DNA of 5,380 nt from the NCBI GenBank assembly GCA_937864275.1, contig CALMIW010000348.1, positions 1 through 5,380 of the forward strand. The letters are read 5' to 3'. The notes under the pieces were generated by a model that was not told the origin of the DNA, did not search any database, and saw nothing but the letters and a program-made list of their open reading frames with translations. Shown here piece after piece: positions 1-5,380 of this stretch. Source of the stretch: an uncultured Dehalococcoidia bacterium (GTDB taxonomy: Bacteria > Chloroflexota > Dehalococcoidia > Tepidiformales > Tepidiformaceae). Within the stretch, counting starts at the first letter, position 1. Each line of letters opens with the position of its first letter. The translations under genes were made by a program, and so were the position numbers.

Positions 1-198
1 CTGAGTTTCCTCGGGTTCGGGCCGGCCGGCGAGCCATCGTGGGGGCAGATGCTTTCGATCGACGGACGCGAGCACATGCGCCGGCAGGCGGGACTCGCCA
101 TCTGGCCGGGGGTGTGCATCGCCCTCGCCGTCTTCGGCTTCAACATCTTCGGCGATGCCCTGCGGGACACGCTGGACCCGAGGCTGCGCCAGGGCTGA
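1..198 (+). CDS. ABC transporter permease, OppC/DppC type (C-terminal fragment)
   Basis: Frame 1 is open from the window edge to TGA at 196-198, giving the last 65 residues of a protein whose start lies outside the window. It opens with LSFLGFGPAGEPSWGQML and ends FNIFGDALRDTLDPRLRQG. Both are hallmarks of the C-terminus of OppC/DppC-type inner-membrane permeases: the LSFLGxG...PSWGxM segment after the EAA loop, a last membrane helix (IWPGVCIALAVFGFNIFG), and the closing GDxLRDxLDPRLR. Such proteins pair with a DppB-type permease to form the channel of peptide or nickel importers. It is the last gene of its transcription unit, since a strong hairpin follows and the next gene is convergent. 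It is not part of the second transporter operon to the right; the two are separated by minus-strand genes. Substrate is unknown. Confidence 0.93.
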   Translation: MSFLGFGPAGEPSWGQMLSIDGREHMRRQAGLAIWPGVCIALAVFGFNIFGDALRDTLDPRLRQG

Positions 199-252
199 GC
201 GCCGCCGTCGACAAGAACCTCACCCGCGCGGGCGCTCGGCGCGGGGAAACGA

Positions 253-282
253 AACCGGGGGTGCCATGCGGCACCCCCGGTT
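253..282. terminator. Bidirectional intrinsic terminator between convergent genes
   Basis: A perfect 13-base-pair inverted repeat (253-265 with 270-282) closes on a 4-base ATGC loop. The right arm is followed on the plus strand by TTGTTCGTCT. On the minus strand the stem is followed by a T-rich stretch (TTTCGTTTCC). It lies between the stop of the permease (198) and the stop of the minus-strand oxidoreductase (307), so it can end transcripts arriving from both sides. The T tracts are imperfect, so release may be less efficient than at a classical U-run. Confidence 0.88.
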
Positions 283-306
283 GTTCGTCTGGCCTGGATC
301 GCGAGG

Positions 307-1326
307 CTAGGAGACGAGCGTCCCGAGCACGCGCTCCACATGGTCGAGCGGGCCCTGCGGCATGCTGATGCTGGGGAGGTCGACGCCGAGCTGGCGGCGC
401 TCCTCGATCCCGGCGGCCACCGTCTCCAGGTCGCCCCAGATGGCCGTCTCTTCTAGCATCCGGTCGCCCATCGCGGCCATTAGTTCGGGGTTGGTCCCGA
501 ATGGCGGCGGCTTGTGCGTCTCGGCGACTTTGCGCATCGCGGCCACTTCTTCGCCGAATCCGTTGCGGGTCAGCATCTCATGATAGAAGTCGCCCATGTT
601 CGTGACGTACCACGAGATCGGCCCGGCGGCCTGCATCTTCGCCTTCTGCTCGTCCGGGTTGATCACCACGGTCAGCGAGGCGACGCACTCGACGGCATCC
701 TCCGGCCGGCCGGCAGCCTTCGAGGCTTCGCCGATCATCTTCTTGCCGTCCATGAACTTGGACTTCGGCCAGTAGATCGGCATCCAGCCGTCGGCGACAG
801 TCGCGAGCGACTGCATCGACTTCGGGGAAATGGAGGCGACATAGATGGGGATGTGCTTGCGCGGGGGCTCGAAGAGGAGCTTGAAGCCGCGCTGCAGCTT
901 GAAGATCTGGCCATCGTAGAACAGCTTCTCGCCGCTCACGATCATGTTGATGATCTCGATGTATTCCTTGGTCCGCTGGATCGGCTTGGAGAACTTGTCG
1001 CCGTGCCAGTGTTCGATGACGCGGTCGCCCGAGGTGCCGAGGCCGAGTACTACGCGCCCGCCGGAAAGTTCGTCCAGTGTGGCCGCCGTCATGGCGAGCA
1101 CGCCCGGGGAGCGGCCGAAGACCGGCGCGATCCCGGTGCCGAGCTTGATCTTGCTCGTCTGGAGCGCGATCTGGGTCAGGAGCGAGAACTGGTCGCGTCC
1201 CCACGTTTCGGCGGTGAAGACGGCTTCGACGCCGACCTCCTCCGCGACCTTGATCCGGCTGATGACTTCCTTGTTCTGTTCCGGGCTGCCGCCGAAACCA
1301 ACCGAAACCGCTAGACGCCTGGGCAT
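307..1326 (-). CDS. Luciferase-like (LLM class) flavin/F420-dependent oxidoreductase
   Basis: The 339-residue product has the usual length of bacterial luciferase-like TIM-barrel oxidoreductases, which use FMN or coenzyme F420 as a soluble cytoplasmic redox cofactor. Family features seen are the N-terminal strand with GFGGSPEQ (9-17), the EAVFTAETWGRD segment (34-45) after the second strand, KLGTGIAPVFGRSP (61-74), and the signature LDELSGGRVVLGLGTSG (84-100), followed by EYIEIINMIVSGE (121-133) and the late barrel strand IPIYVAS (159-165). The pattern resembles the 5,10-methylenetetrahydromethanopterin-reductase-like subgroup, which makes F420 more likely than FMN, but the cofactor and substrate cannot be read from the sequence. 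The ATG is supported by a GAGGTG ribosome site at 1331-1336, six bases from GAGG to the start. A TetR gene lies 109 bases upstream on the same strand; the 3' end meets the shared terminator. Confidence 0.92.
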   Translation of the reverse strand: MPRRLAVSVGFGGSPEQNKEVISRIKVAEEVGVEAVFTAETWGRDQFSLLTQIALQTSKIKLGTGIAPVFGRSPGVLAMTAATLDELSGGRVVLGLGTSGDRVIEHWHGDKFSKPIQRTKEYIEIINMIVSGEKLFYDGQIFKLQRGFKLLFEPPRKHIPIYVASISPKSMQSLATVADGWMPIYWPKSKFMDGKKMIGEASKAAGRPEDAVECVASLTVVINPDEQKAKMQAAGPISWYVTNMGDFYHEMLTRNGFGEEVAAMRKVAETHKPPPFGTNPELMAAMGDRMLEETAIWGDLETVAAGIEERRQLGVDLPSISMPQGPLDHVERVLGTLVS

Positions 1327-1377
1327 GCGTCACCTCGCGATGATGAATTTCGTCCGTTGCATGAAGGGACGCTGGCC

Positions 1378-1406
1378 AATCTAGCGCACCGCCCTACCCG
1401 CGGCAA
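1378..1406 (-). promoter_or_regulatory. Candidate sigma70-type promoter for the luciferase-like gene
   Basis: Read on the minus strand, TTGCCG (1406-1401) and TAGATT (1383-1378) are separated by 17 bases; each hexamer matches 4 of 6 consensus positions. Transcription would start near 1371, giving a leader of about 45 bases before the ATG at 1326. No terminator is visible between the TetR stop and this gene, so read-through from tetR is also possible. Confidence 0.42.
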
Positions 1407-1435
1407 TCGCGCCCGGGCCGGATGGGTAATCGTCG

Positions 1436-2110
1436 TCAGGGGGTGAGAGACTTTGCGGCCGGCGTATCGCCGTGCGCGTGGTAGTCGCACGGGTGGGCGA
1501 GGACCGAGTTGAGCAGCATCCGGGGCGATTCTTTGAGGATGTAGTCGGCCTTCAGGGGGCCCTCGGGCCGCCGCCAGATGAAGTTCCCGTTTACCGCGAA
1601 CATCAAGGTGTAGCGCAGGAAGCGCGGGTCCCGGTCGGTGAAGACGCCGGAAGCGATGCCGTCGAGGAGGATGCCCGTGAGGAGCCGTTCGTAGGCACGG
1701 TCGGCGAACTTGATGCGGGCACGGGCATCGGACGAGAGGGCCTTCGGCCGTCCCGTCAGCAGCGTGCTCCGGTTGAGCGGTTCCATGCCGACTTCGATGA
1801 GGTCTTCAATCGCCGCGTAGAGCGCCTGCTCCGGGGGAAGCCCGCGCTCCAGGATCGCTTCGAGCCGCTCGGTCGCGCGGGAGACAGCTTCCACCACGAT
1901 CTCGGCGTAGAGGTCTTCCTTGCTGCGGAACTGGTAGTAGATGACGGCGCGGCTGGTGCCCATGTGGGTGGCGACGTCCTCGAGTGTGGCGGAGGCGTAG
2001 CTCTTCTCGATGATGACCTCGGCCATGGCGAGCATGATCTCCCGCCGGCGCGCTTGCGTCCGTGCGGGGTCCTGGACGCGGTAGCCGCGCAGGCCCACTT
2101 CTTCTGCCAT
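1436..2110 (-). CDS. TetR/AcrR-family transcriptional regulator
   Basis: The 224-residue product has the TetR length and layout. An N-terminal DNA-binding domain (about residues 20-70) carries the helix-turn-helix TLEDVATHMGTSRAVIYYQF (42-61), with recognition helix SRAVIYYQF and the usual FRSKEDLYAEIV after it. A helical ligand and dimer domain follows. Its late segment, LMFAVNGNFIWRRPEGPLKAD (about 169-189), resembles the W-RP-G region of TetR proteins that sense acyl-CoA-like or hydrophobic ligands; that is only suggestive. I chose the ATG at 2110 because AGGGGGAGG sits 8 bases upstream; a TTG at 2161 would extend the frame by 17 residues but lacks support. It lies upstream of the oxidoreductase on the same strand and divergent from the transporter operon, so either or both may be targets. 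The protein ends in a short non-conserved tail. Confidence 0.93.
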   Translation of the reverse strand: MAEEVGLRGYRVQDPARTQARRREIMLAMAEVIIEKSYASATLEDVATHMGTSRAVIYYQFRSKEDLYAEIVVEAVSRATERLEAILERGLPPEQALYAAIEDLIEVGMEPLNRSTLLTGRPKALSSDARARIKFADRAYERLLTGILLDGIASGVFTDRDPRFLRYTLMFAVNGNFIWRRPEGPLKADYILKESPRMLLNSVLAHPCDYHAHGDTPAAKSLTP

Positions 2111-2118
2111 GGCTGCAG

Positions 2119-2127
2119 CCTCCCCCT
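2119..2127 (-). promoter_or_regulatory. Ribosome binding site that fixes the TetR start
   Basis: On the minus strand AGGGGGAGG ends 8 bases before the ATG at 2110. This near-perfect Shine-Dalgarno site lies inside the open frame that continues up to a TTG at 2161, so it argues for the shorter, 224-residue protein. Confidence 0.8.
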
Positions 2128-2137
2128 GGCCGAACTC

Positions 2138-2167
2138 TTGACAAAGCGTAGCACGTCGCAATAGATT
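2138..2167 (+). promoter_or_regulatory. Candidate sigma70 promoter firing rightward into the structured intergenic region
   Basis: A perfect -35 hexamer TTGACA (2138-2143) is followed after 18 bases by TAGATT (2162-2167, 4 of 6 consensus). The predicted start is near 2172-2174, at the first bases of the long inverted repeat beginning at 2171. The promoter lies in the 5' leader of the divergent tetR gene, about 30 bases from its ATG, so a regulator bound here could affect both directions. Its product would be a structured RNA or a leader of more than 400 bases for the transporter operon. Confidence 0.5.
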
Positions 2168-2170
2168 CAG

Positions 2171-2236
2171 CGCTCCCGAATAAACACGGCTGTTTAAGCG
2201 GCCGTGAGGGCGATTCGCCTGCTTTGTTCGGGAGCG
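2171..2236 (+). other. Near-perfect RNA three-way junction
   Basis: The closing stem has 14 pairs (2171-2184 with 2223-2236), 13 Watson-Crick plus one U-G (2181/2226). Hairpin A follows directly at 2185-2206: 8 pairs, with U2191-G2200 as wobble and a UUUAAG loop. Hairpin B spans 2208-2220: 5 pairs with an AUU loop. Only 2207 and 2221-2222 are unpaired at the junction. Confidence 0.65.
2181..2196. promoter_or_regulatory. Palindrome TAAACA-CGGC-TGTTTA, possible operator
   Basis: TAAACA (2181-2186) and TGTTTA (2191-2196) are perfect inverted copies with a 4-base spacer. The site is just downstream of the predicted start of the rightward promoter and in the leader region of divergent tetR, where TetR proteins often bind. 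It also overlaps the stems of the three-way junction, so the symmetry may have another cause. Confidence 0.35.
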
Positions 2237-2239
2237 ACT

Positions 2240-2270
2240 GGCGCCTCGACGTACCTTCCTGTCGTGCGCC
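2240..2270 (+). other. RNA hairpin, second stem of the structured region
   Basis: GGCGC (2240-2244) pairs with GCGCC (2266-2270) and CGAC (2247-2250) with GTCG (2261-2264), separated by a small CT/T internal loop and closed by a 10-base loop. Confidence 0.5.
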
Positions 2271-2302
2271 CGTCACCCAATTTGTCGAATCCTCCACGAG
2301 AC

Positions 2303-2335
2303 CAGGAAGCCCTCGCCCCTGGCGAAGGCTTCCTG
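2303..2335 (+). other. RNA hairpin, third stem of the structured region
   Basis: Nine perfect pairs (2303-2311 with 2327-2335), one C-A mismatch (2312/2326), then five pairs (2313-2317 with 2321-2325) around a CCT triloop. There is no U-run after it, so it does not look like an intrinsic terminator. Confidence 0.65.
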
Positions 2336-2358
2336 AGACTCTCAGGTGGGTTTCGATA

Positions 2359-2420
2359 CCTGGGCGATGGGGCAAAGCACCCGGCCACGGTGTGGCTCTG
2401 TGGCCGGGGCTTCGCCCAGG
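2359..2420 (+). other. Long bipartite RNA hairpin, fourth stem of the structured region
   Basis: The outer stem CCTGGGCGA (2359-2367) pairs perfectly with TCGCCCAGG (2412-2420). After an 8-base one-sided internal loop (2368-2375), AGC pairs with GCT (2376-2378 with 2409-2411), A2379 bulges, and CCCGGCCAC (2380-2388) pairs perfectly with GTGGCCGGG (2400-2408) around an 11-base loop. In total 21 pairs. Confidence 0.7.
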
Positions 2421-2517
2421 GAATCTCGTCCCGAGCGCCCCTCGCCGACCCCAAAACCACAGAGAATCCCGGCAGCGTACACATTTCAGGATGTATCGTC
2501 CGAATCGATAGGCGCTA

Positions 2518-2547
2518 TTGACGCTCCTCGCGGGGCGGGCGTATACA
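2518..2547 (+). promoter_or_regulatory. Candidate sigma70 promoter of the transporter operon
   Basis: TTGACG (2518-2523, 5 of 6) and TATACA (2542-2547, 4 of 6) are 18 bases apart. The start would be near 2554, giving a short leader of about 37 bases before the ATG at 2591. It would let the transporter be transcribed independently of the promoter at 2138, and makes a separate RNA upstream more plausible. Confidence 0.55.
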
Positions 2548-2590
2548 GCAGCAATTCCGAATGGTGCTCGGCACGGAGGGGTAAAGGGCA

Positions 2591-4297
2591 ATGGAACGGG
2601 ACAACTACTGGACTCGGCGCGTGGCGCGCCGCCGCGTACTGGGCGGCGCCGGCACTGTGGCACTTGGGGCAAGCGCGTGGGCTCTCGCCGGATGTGGCGA
2701 CGATGACGACGACGAAAACGGCAACGGCGGCGGCGAAACCAGCGGCCCTGGTGTGAATCCCGGCACGCAGACGCCCCCAACCCCAACCGCCGCGGGCGAA
2801 GTCATCAAGAAGGACGGGACGCTCAACCTGCGCCAGGGCGCGATCTACGCCTCGATCAACCCGTACTCCGGGCTCGATAGCGGCCTCCTCTGGGGCTTCA
2901 CCATCTTCGACCACCTCTGGTACACGCCTCTCGATACCGGCATTCGCGAGAACTTCCTCGCCGCCAGCATCGAACAGCAGGACCCGCTCCACTTCACTGT
3001 CAAACTCCAGGACTCGGTGTTCCACGACAAGGCCCCGGCGAATGGCCGGGCCGTCAAGGCCTCCGACGTGAAGGCGAGCCTGGAAAGCGCCGCCAAGCAG
3101 ACGAAGATCTCGAACAGCTCATGGTGGACCCAGATCTTCGACCACATCGAGACCCCGGACGACAAGACCGTCAACTTCATCCTCAAGAAAGTGGATGCCT
3201 GGGGCTTCTCCTCCACGAACGGCGGCAGCCCGATCGCGAGTTCGATCCTCCCGGAGGAGATCGCGAAGGACCCGACCTTCATGGACAAGGACCTGGTGGG
3301 GAGCGGCCGCTTCCAGTTCGTCAGCCATGAAAACGGCGCGAATTTCAAGCTTAAGCGGCACGAGAAGTGGCGAGTGAGCGGCGAACCATACCTGGCGAAC
3401 CAGAATTACAAACTGATCCAGGAGCAGGCTGCGGCCCTCGCGGCGTTCTCGGCCAAGGAGATCGATACCCTTGCGCTGACGAATAAGCTCGAACGGGAAG
3501 ACCTGGAGAAGAAGCACGGCAAGGACATCGTGGTCGATTCCGTCGACTCCCGGGCCGTCTGGCTCGTGCAGACCCGTGGCGACGGCGCCTTCGCCGACGA
3601 GCGCGTCCGGCGTGCCATCTACCTCGCGCTCGACCGCAAGGAGATGATCACCCTGATGGCGCTCGGGGAAGGCAAGATGAGCGGCCCGGTGCCGCCGGCC
3701 TTCGGCGAGTCCCTCAGCGCCGCCGACATCGAGGCCACCTACGGCAAGAGCGACGTCGCCCAGGCGAAGCAGCTCCTGACCCAGTCCGGCTTCGACACGT
3801 CCAAGGAATACTCGATCAAGTACATCGTCCCGGGCGACCCCTACCAGCAGTTCGCCCAGATCGTGAAGTCCCAGCTGGAGACGAACCTCGGCCTGAAGAT
3901 CAAGCTCATCGGCGAGGACTTCGGCAAGTGGCTTTCTCAGTCGCTCTACGGATCGGACTACGACAGCTTCATCACCTACCCGACGCTCGCCTACGACGAC
4001 CCGAGTTCGTACATCGGCGCCTACGGCAAGACCATCGGCGGCCGCCCCAACCGGGCCGGGGACGTGGACGACGAGCTCGATGGGCTGGTCACGAAGCAGA
4101 AGGAGATCCTGGACGACAAGGAGCGGCGCGCCGCCGTGCAGGCGCTCCAGAAGCGCGCCTTCGAAAAGGCCGCACCCTTCATCCCGACCATCATCCGCGT
4201 CACCAACGACGCAACCTGGGCCTACGTGAAGGGCCGTGTCGTGGGCCGCGGAAGCTACGGGCTCTTCAACGGCAAAGTCTACGTCGATAAGGGCTGA
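2591..4297 (+). CDS. ABC transporter substrate-binding lipoprotein, peptide/nickel family 5
   Basis: The 568-residue product is of the size of family-5 solute-binding proteins (OppA/DppA/NikA-like), which capture oligopeptides, nickel chelates or other small solutes outside the membrane. The N-terminus has a twin-arginine-like motif (ARRRVLG, 12-18), a hydrophobic stretch, and lipobox LAGC with lipidated Cys35, so it is probably a Tat-exported lipoprotein. A flexible linker follows: DDDDD (37-41), then Gly/Asn, then Pro/Thr-rich sequence to about 75. The binding fold shows the family's DGTLNLR...SINPYSGLDSG opening (about 76-97), SDVKASLES (157-165), the GSGRFQF segment (about 236-242), DERVRRAIYLALDRKEM (336-352) and GPVPPAFG. 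The start is supported by GGAGGGG at 2575-2581, 9 bases upstream. The next gene starts 8 bases after the stop. Substrate cannot be assigned. Confidence 0.96.
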   Translation: MERDNYWTRRVARRRVLGGAGTVALGASAWALAGCGDDDDDENGNGGGETSGPGVNPGTQTPPTPTAAGEVIKKDGTLNLRQGAIYASINPYSGLDSGLLWGFTIFDHLWYTPLDTGIRENFLAASIEQQDPLHFTVKLQDSVFHDKAPANGRAVKASDVKASLESAAKQTKISNSSWWTQIFDHIETPDDKTVNFILKKVDAWGFSSTNGGSPIASSILPEEIAKDPTFMDKDLVGSGRFQFVSHENGANFKLKRHEKWRVSGEPYLANQNYKLIQEQAAALAAFSAKEIDTLALTNKLEREDLEKKHGKDIVVDSVDSRAVWLVQTRGDGAFADERVRRAIYLALDRKEMITLMALGEGKMSGPVPPAFGESLSAADIEATYGKSDVAQAKQLLTQSGFDTSKEYSIKYIVPGDPYQQFAQIVKSQLETNLGLKIKLIGEDFGKWLSQSLYGSDYDSFITYPTLAYDDPSSYIGAYGKTIGGRPNRAGDVDDELDGLVTKQKEILDDKERRAAVQALQKRAFEKAAPFIPTIIRVTNDATWAYVKGRVVGRGSYGLFNGKVYVDKG

Positions 4298-4305
4298 CGC
4301 CTAGC

Positions 4306-5256
4306 ATGCGCCAATACGCCCTTCGCCGGCTTTCCTATGTGCCGCTCATCGTGGCGGTGGTCTCGATACTGACGTTTTTCACGTTGCGGCTTCCGTTCGC
4401 GACGGACCCGGTGACGCAGTACACGAACCAGAACACGACCAAGGAACAGGAGGAGGCTATCCGGGCCGAGCTCGGCCTGGATAAGCCTGTCCTCGAGCAG
4501 TTCGTCGTCTGGATTGGCGATGTCCTCCGCGGCGACCTGGGCGAGACCTTCCGGAGCGGCCAGCCCGTCTGGCCGGAAATCCAGCGGCGCTGGCCGGTGA
4601 ACCTGGAGATCCTTCTTCTCTCGGTGGGATTCAGCACGATCTTCGGCATCACCTTCGGGGTGATAACCGCGGTGAGACAGAACTCGCCGGTGGACTACGG
4701 GTTCCGGGTGTTCGCCGTCTTCGGCCAGTCGATCCCGGACTTCTTCCTGCTCATCCTGCTCATCGTCCTGCCCTCCATCTGGTGGAACTACTCGCCGCCC
4801 GTTGGCGGCCACGTTTCGTTCTTCGAAGACCCGTGGACGAACCTGCGCCTCTACCTGCCCCCGACGATCCTCCTGGGGATCGGCGGGGCGGCCGGCATGA
4901 TGAGGCTGACCCGGTCCACCCTCCTGGAGGTGTTCCGCCAGGACTACATGCGGACGGCGAGGGCCAAGGGCCTCGCCGGGCGCGACGTTGTGGTTGCCCA
5001 CGGTCTTCGCAACTCGCTGATCCCGATCGTCACACTGCTCGGAGGACACGTGACGGCGCTCTTCTTCGGCTCGCTGATCCTGGAGCAGGTGTTCTCCATC
5101 AACGGCCTCGGCCAGTTCTTCCTGGTCTCAGCCGCGACTTCGGACTTCCCGGTGGTCCAATTCCTCGTGCTGTACAGCGCCGTGGTGATCATGACGATGA
5201 ACCTGTTGATCGACCTGTCCTATGCCCTCATCGACCCGCGCGTGAAGTACTCCTGA
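4306..5256 (+). CDS. ABC transporter permease, DppB/OppB type
   Basis: The 316-residue product is a complete DppB-type inner-membrane permease. It begins MRQYALRRLSYVPLIVAVVS with a first membrane helix at about 9-27, followed by the typical extracytoplasmic segment (RAELGLDKPVLEQFVVWI, 53-70, and RGDLGETFRSGQPV, 75-88). Five more helices are at about 101-123, 133-156, 183-201, 238-258 and 284-305. The EAA loop that contacts the ATPase is DYMRTARAKGLAGRDVV (213-229), followed by AHGLRNSLIPIVT, and the protein ends with the family's LIDLSYALIDPRVKY. Only a weak AAGGG (4289-4293) lies upstream, so translation is probably coupled to the binding-protein gene 8 bases before it. Its TGA overlaps the ATG of the next permease by one base, showing one operon. 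It forms the membrane channel with that partner. Confidence 0.96.
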   Translation: MRQYALRRLSYVPLIVAVVSILTFFTLRLPFATDPVTQYTNQNTTKEQEEAIRAELGLDKPVLEQFVVWIGDVLRGDLGETFRSGQPVWPEIQRRWPVNLEILLLSVGFSTIFGITFGVITAVRQNSPVDYGFRVFAVFGQSIPDFFLLILLIVLPSIWWNYSPPVGGHVSFFEDPWTNLRLYLPPTILLGIGGAAGMMRLTRSTLLEVFRQDYMRTARAKGLAGRDVVVAHGLRNSLIPIVTLLGGHVTALFFGSLILEQVFSINGLGQFFLVSAATSDFPVVQFLVLYSAVVIMTMNLLIDLSYALIDPRVKYS

Positions 5257-5380
5257 TGGCGACGCAAACGGCTTCAACCTCGGGGTTCGACTGGGCGTAC
5301 GTGCCGGCCCGGCCCGGCTGGGCGCGGCGTATGGCCCGCCTGGCGCACCACCACCCGGCGGGCGGCTTCGGGCTTCTCGT
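5256..5380 (+). CDS. ABC transporter permease, DppC/OppC type (N-terminal fragment)
   Basis: An ATG at 5256-5258 overlaps the TGA of the DppB-type gene (TGATG) and the frame stays open to the window edge, giving 41 codons. The visible part is a Ser/Thr-rich start, then a basic stretch (WARRMARLAHHH) and PAGGFGLLV, which fits the cytoplasmic N-terminus and the beginning of the first membrane helix of DppC-type permeases. Identification rests largely on position, because DppC regularly follows DppB in these operons and the conserved EAA loop and C-terminus are outside the window. No separate ribosome site is evident; translation is probably coupled. Confidence 0.82.
   Translation, partial: MATQTASTSGFDWAYVPARPGWARRMARLAHHHPAGGFGLL

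Larger units (their letters stand above)
2171..2446 (+). ncRNA. Candidate structured non-coding RNA or structured leader (family not recognised)
   Basis: This part of the 480-base gene-free stretch is packed with strong stems: a three-way junction (2171-2236), then hairpins at 2240-2270, 2303-2335 and 2359-2420, a short CTCG/CGAG stem-loop (2425-2435), and a 10-pair alternative pairing reaching 2446. Three base pairs in the first domain are G-U only when read as plus-strand RNA and become A-C mismatches on the other strand; one mismatch in the 2303-2335 hairpin behaves oppositely. A plausible plus-strand promoter ends just before the first stem. I see none of the conserved cores of RNase P RNA, SRP RNA, tmRNA or common riboswitches. 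The 3' end is not defined, as there is no U-tract terminator; a weak stem at 2494-2510 and the transporter promoter follow. It could be a stand-alone RNA, a leader of the transporter operon, or a repeat element. Confidence 0.55.

Noticed and set aside
39..368. Plus-strand open frame of 109 codons overlapping the permease end and the terminator
   Set aside because: It is out of frame with the recognised permease C-terminus, runs through the terminator hairpin and has Arg/Ala/Gly-rich shadow composition.
514..1314. Long plus-strand open frame (266 codons) opposite the oxidoreductase gene
   Set aside because: It is antisense to a well-recognised gene, has an Arg/Leu/Asp/Gly-rich composition typical of GC-driven shadow frames, and shows no family motif.
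1410..1422. GC-rich palindrome GCCCGGGC between tetR and the oxidoreductase as a terminator
   Set aside because: There is no loop to speak of and no T-run on either side, so I do not support termination here.
2111..2161. TTG start extending TetR by 17 residues
   Set aside because: The near-perfect ribosome site 8 bases before the ATG at 2110 favours the shorter protein, and the extension would run through the rightward promoter.
2347..2362. tRNA/tmRNA-like T-arm string GGTTTCGATACC
   Set aside because: The loop and flanking stem positions do not fit the T-arm consensus, and there is no acceptor stem, anticodon arm or CCA end nearby.
2194..2521. Overlapping open frames of about 95-105 codons on both strands in the intergenic region
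   Set aside because: No good ribosome site, no recognisable motif, and several frames open at once as expected in GC-rich DNA; the strong stems explain the sequence better. A small protein cannot be fully excluded.
1806..2786. Minus-strand open frame spanning tetR, the intergenic region and the start of the binding-protein gene
   Set aside because: It crosses recognised genes in other frames, is Arg-rich and has no ribosome site or family match.
4279..5049. Minus-strand open frame (256 codons) opposite the DppB-type permease
   Set aside because: Its charged, low-complexity translation is what the reverse frame of a membrane-protein gene gives; the plus-strand permease is clear.

Overview
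The window is high-GC bacterial DNA, dense with genes, with clear Shine-Dalgarno sites and sigma70-like promoters. A twin-arginine lipoprotein signal followed by an Asp-rich linker (GCGDDDDD) on a peptide-type binding protein, next to an F420-type luciferase-like oxidoreductase, suggests a Chloroflexota bacterium (Dehalococcoidia/Tepidiforma-like). An actinobacterium is the main alternative. This placement is inference from style only.

Layout: (1) 1-198 is the C-terminus of an OppC/DppC-type ABC permease, the end of one transporter operon. (2) 199-306 holds a strong terminator hairpin shared by convergent transcripts. (3) On the minus strand, a TetR regulator (1436-2110) is followed by a luciferase-like flavin/F420 oxidoreductase (307-1326) that also seems to have its own promoter. 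(4) 2111-2590 is a 480-base region with no convincing protein gene. It holds a plus-strand promoter, a nested series of strong RNA stems (a near-perfect three-way junction and three further hairpins), a small palindrome that could be a TetR operator, and a second plus-strand promoter just before the next gene. (5) 2591-5380 is the start of a second peptide-type ABC importer operon: binding lipoprotein, DppB-type permease, and the first 41 codons of a DppC-type permease.

The transporter genes are tightly packed (8-base gap, then a 1-base stop/start overlap), so they are probably one transcript. The lipoprotein would capture a peptide-like or other small solute outside the membrane and pass it to the two permeases; ATPase genes would lie beyond the right edge. 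The TetR gene is divergent from this operon and in tandem with the oxidoreductase, so it is the obvious candidate regulator of one or both. The most unusual part is the intergenic structured segment at 2171-2446, which I read as a candidate non-coding RNA or structured leader that I cannot assign to any known family.
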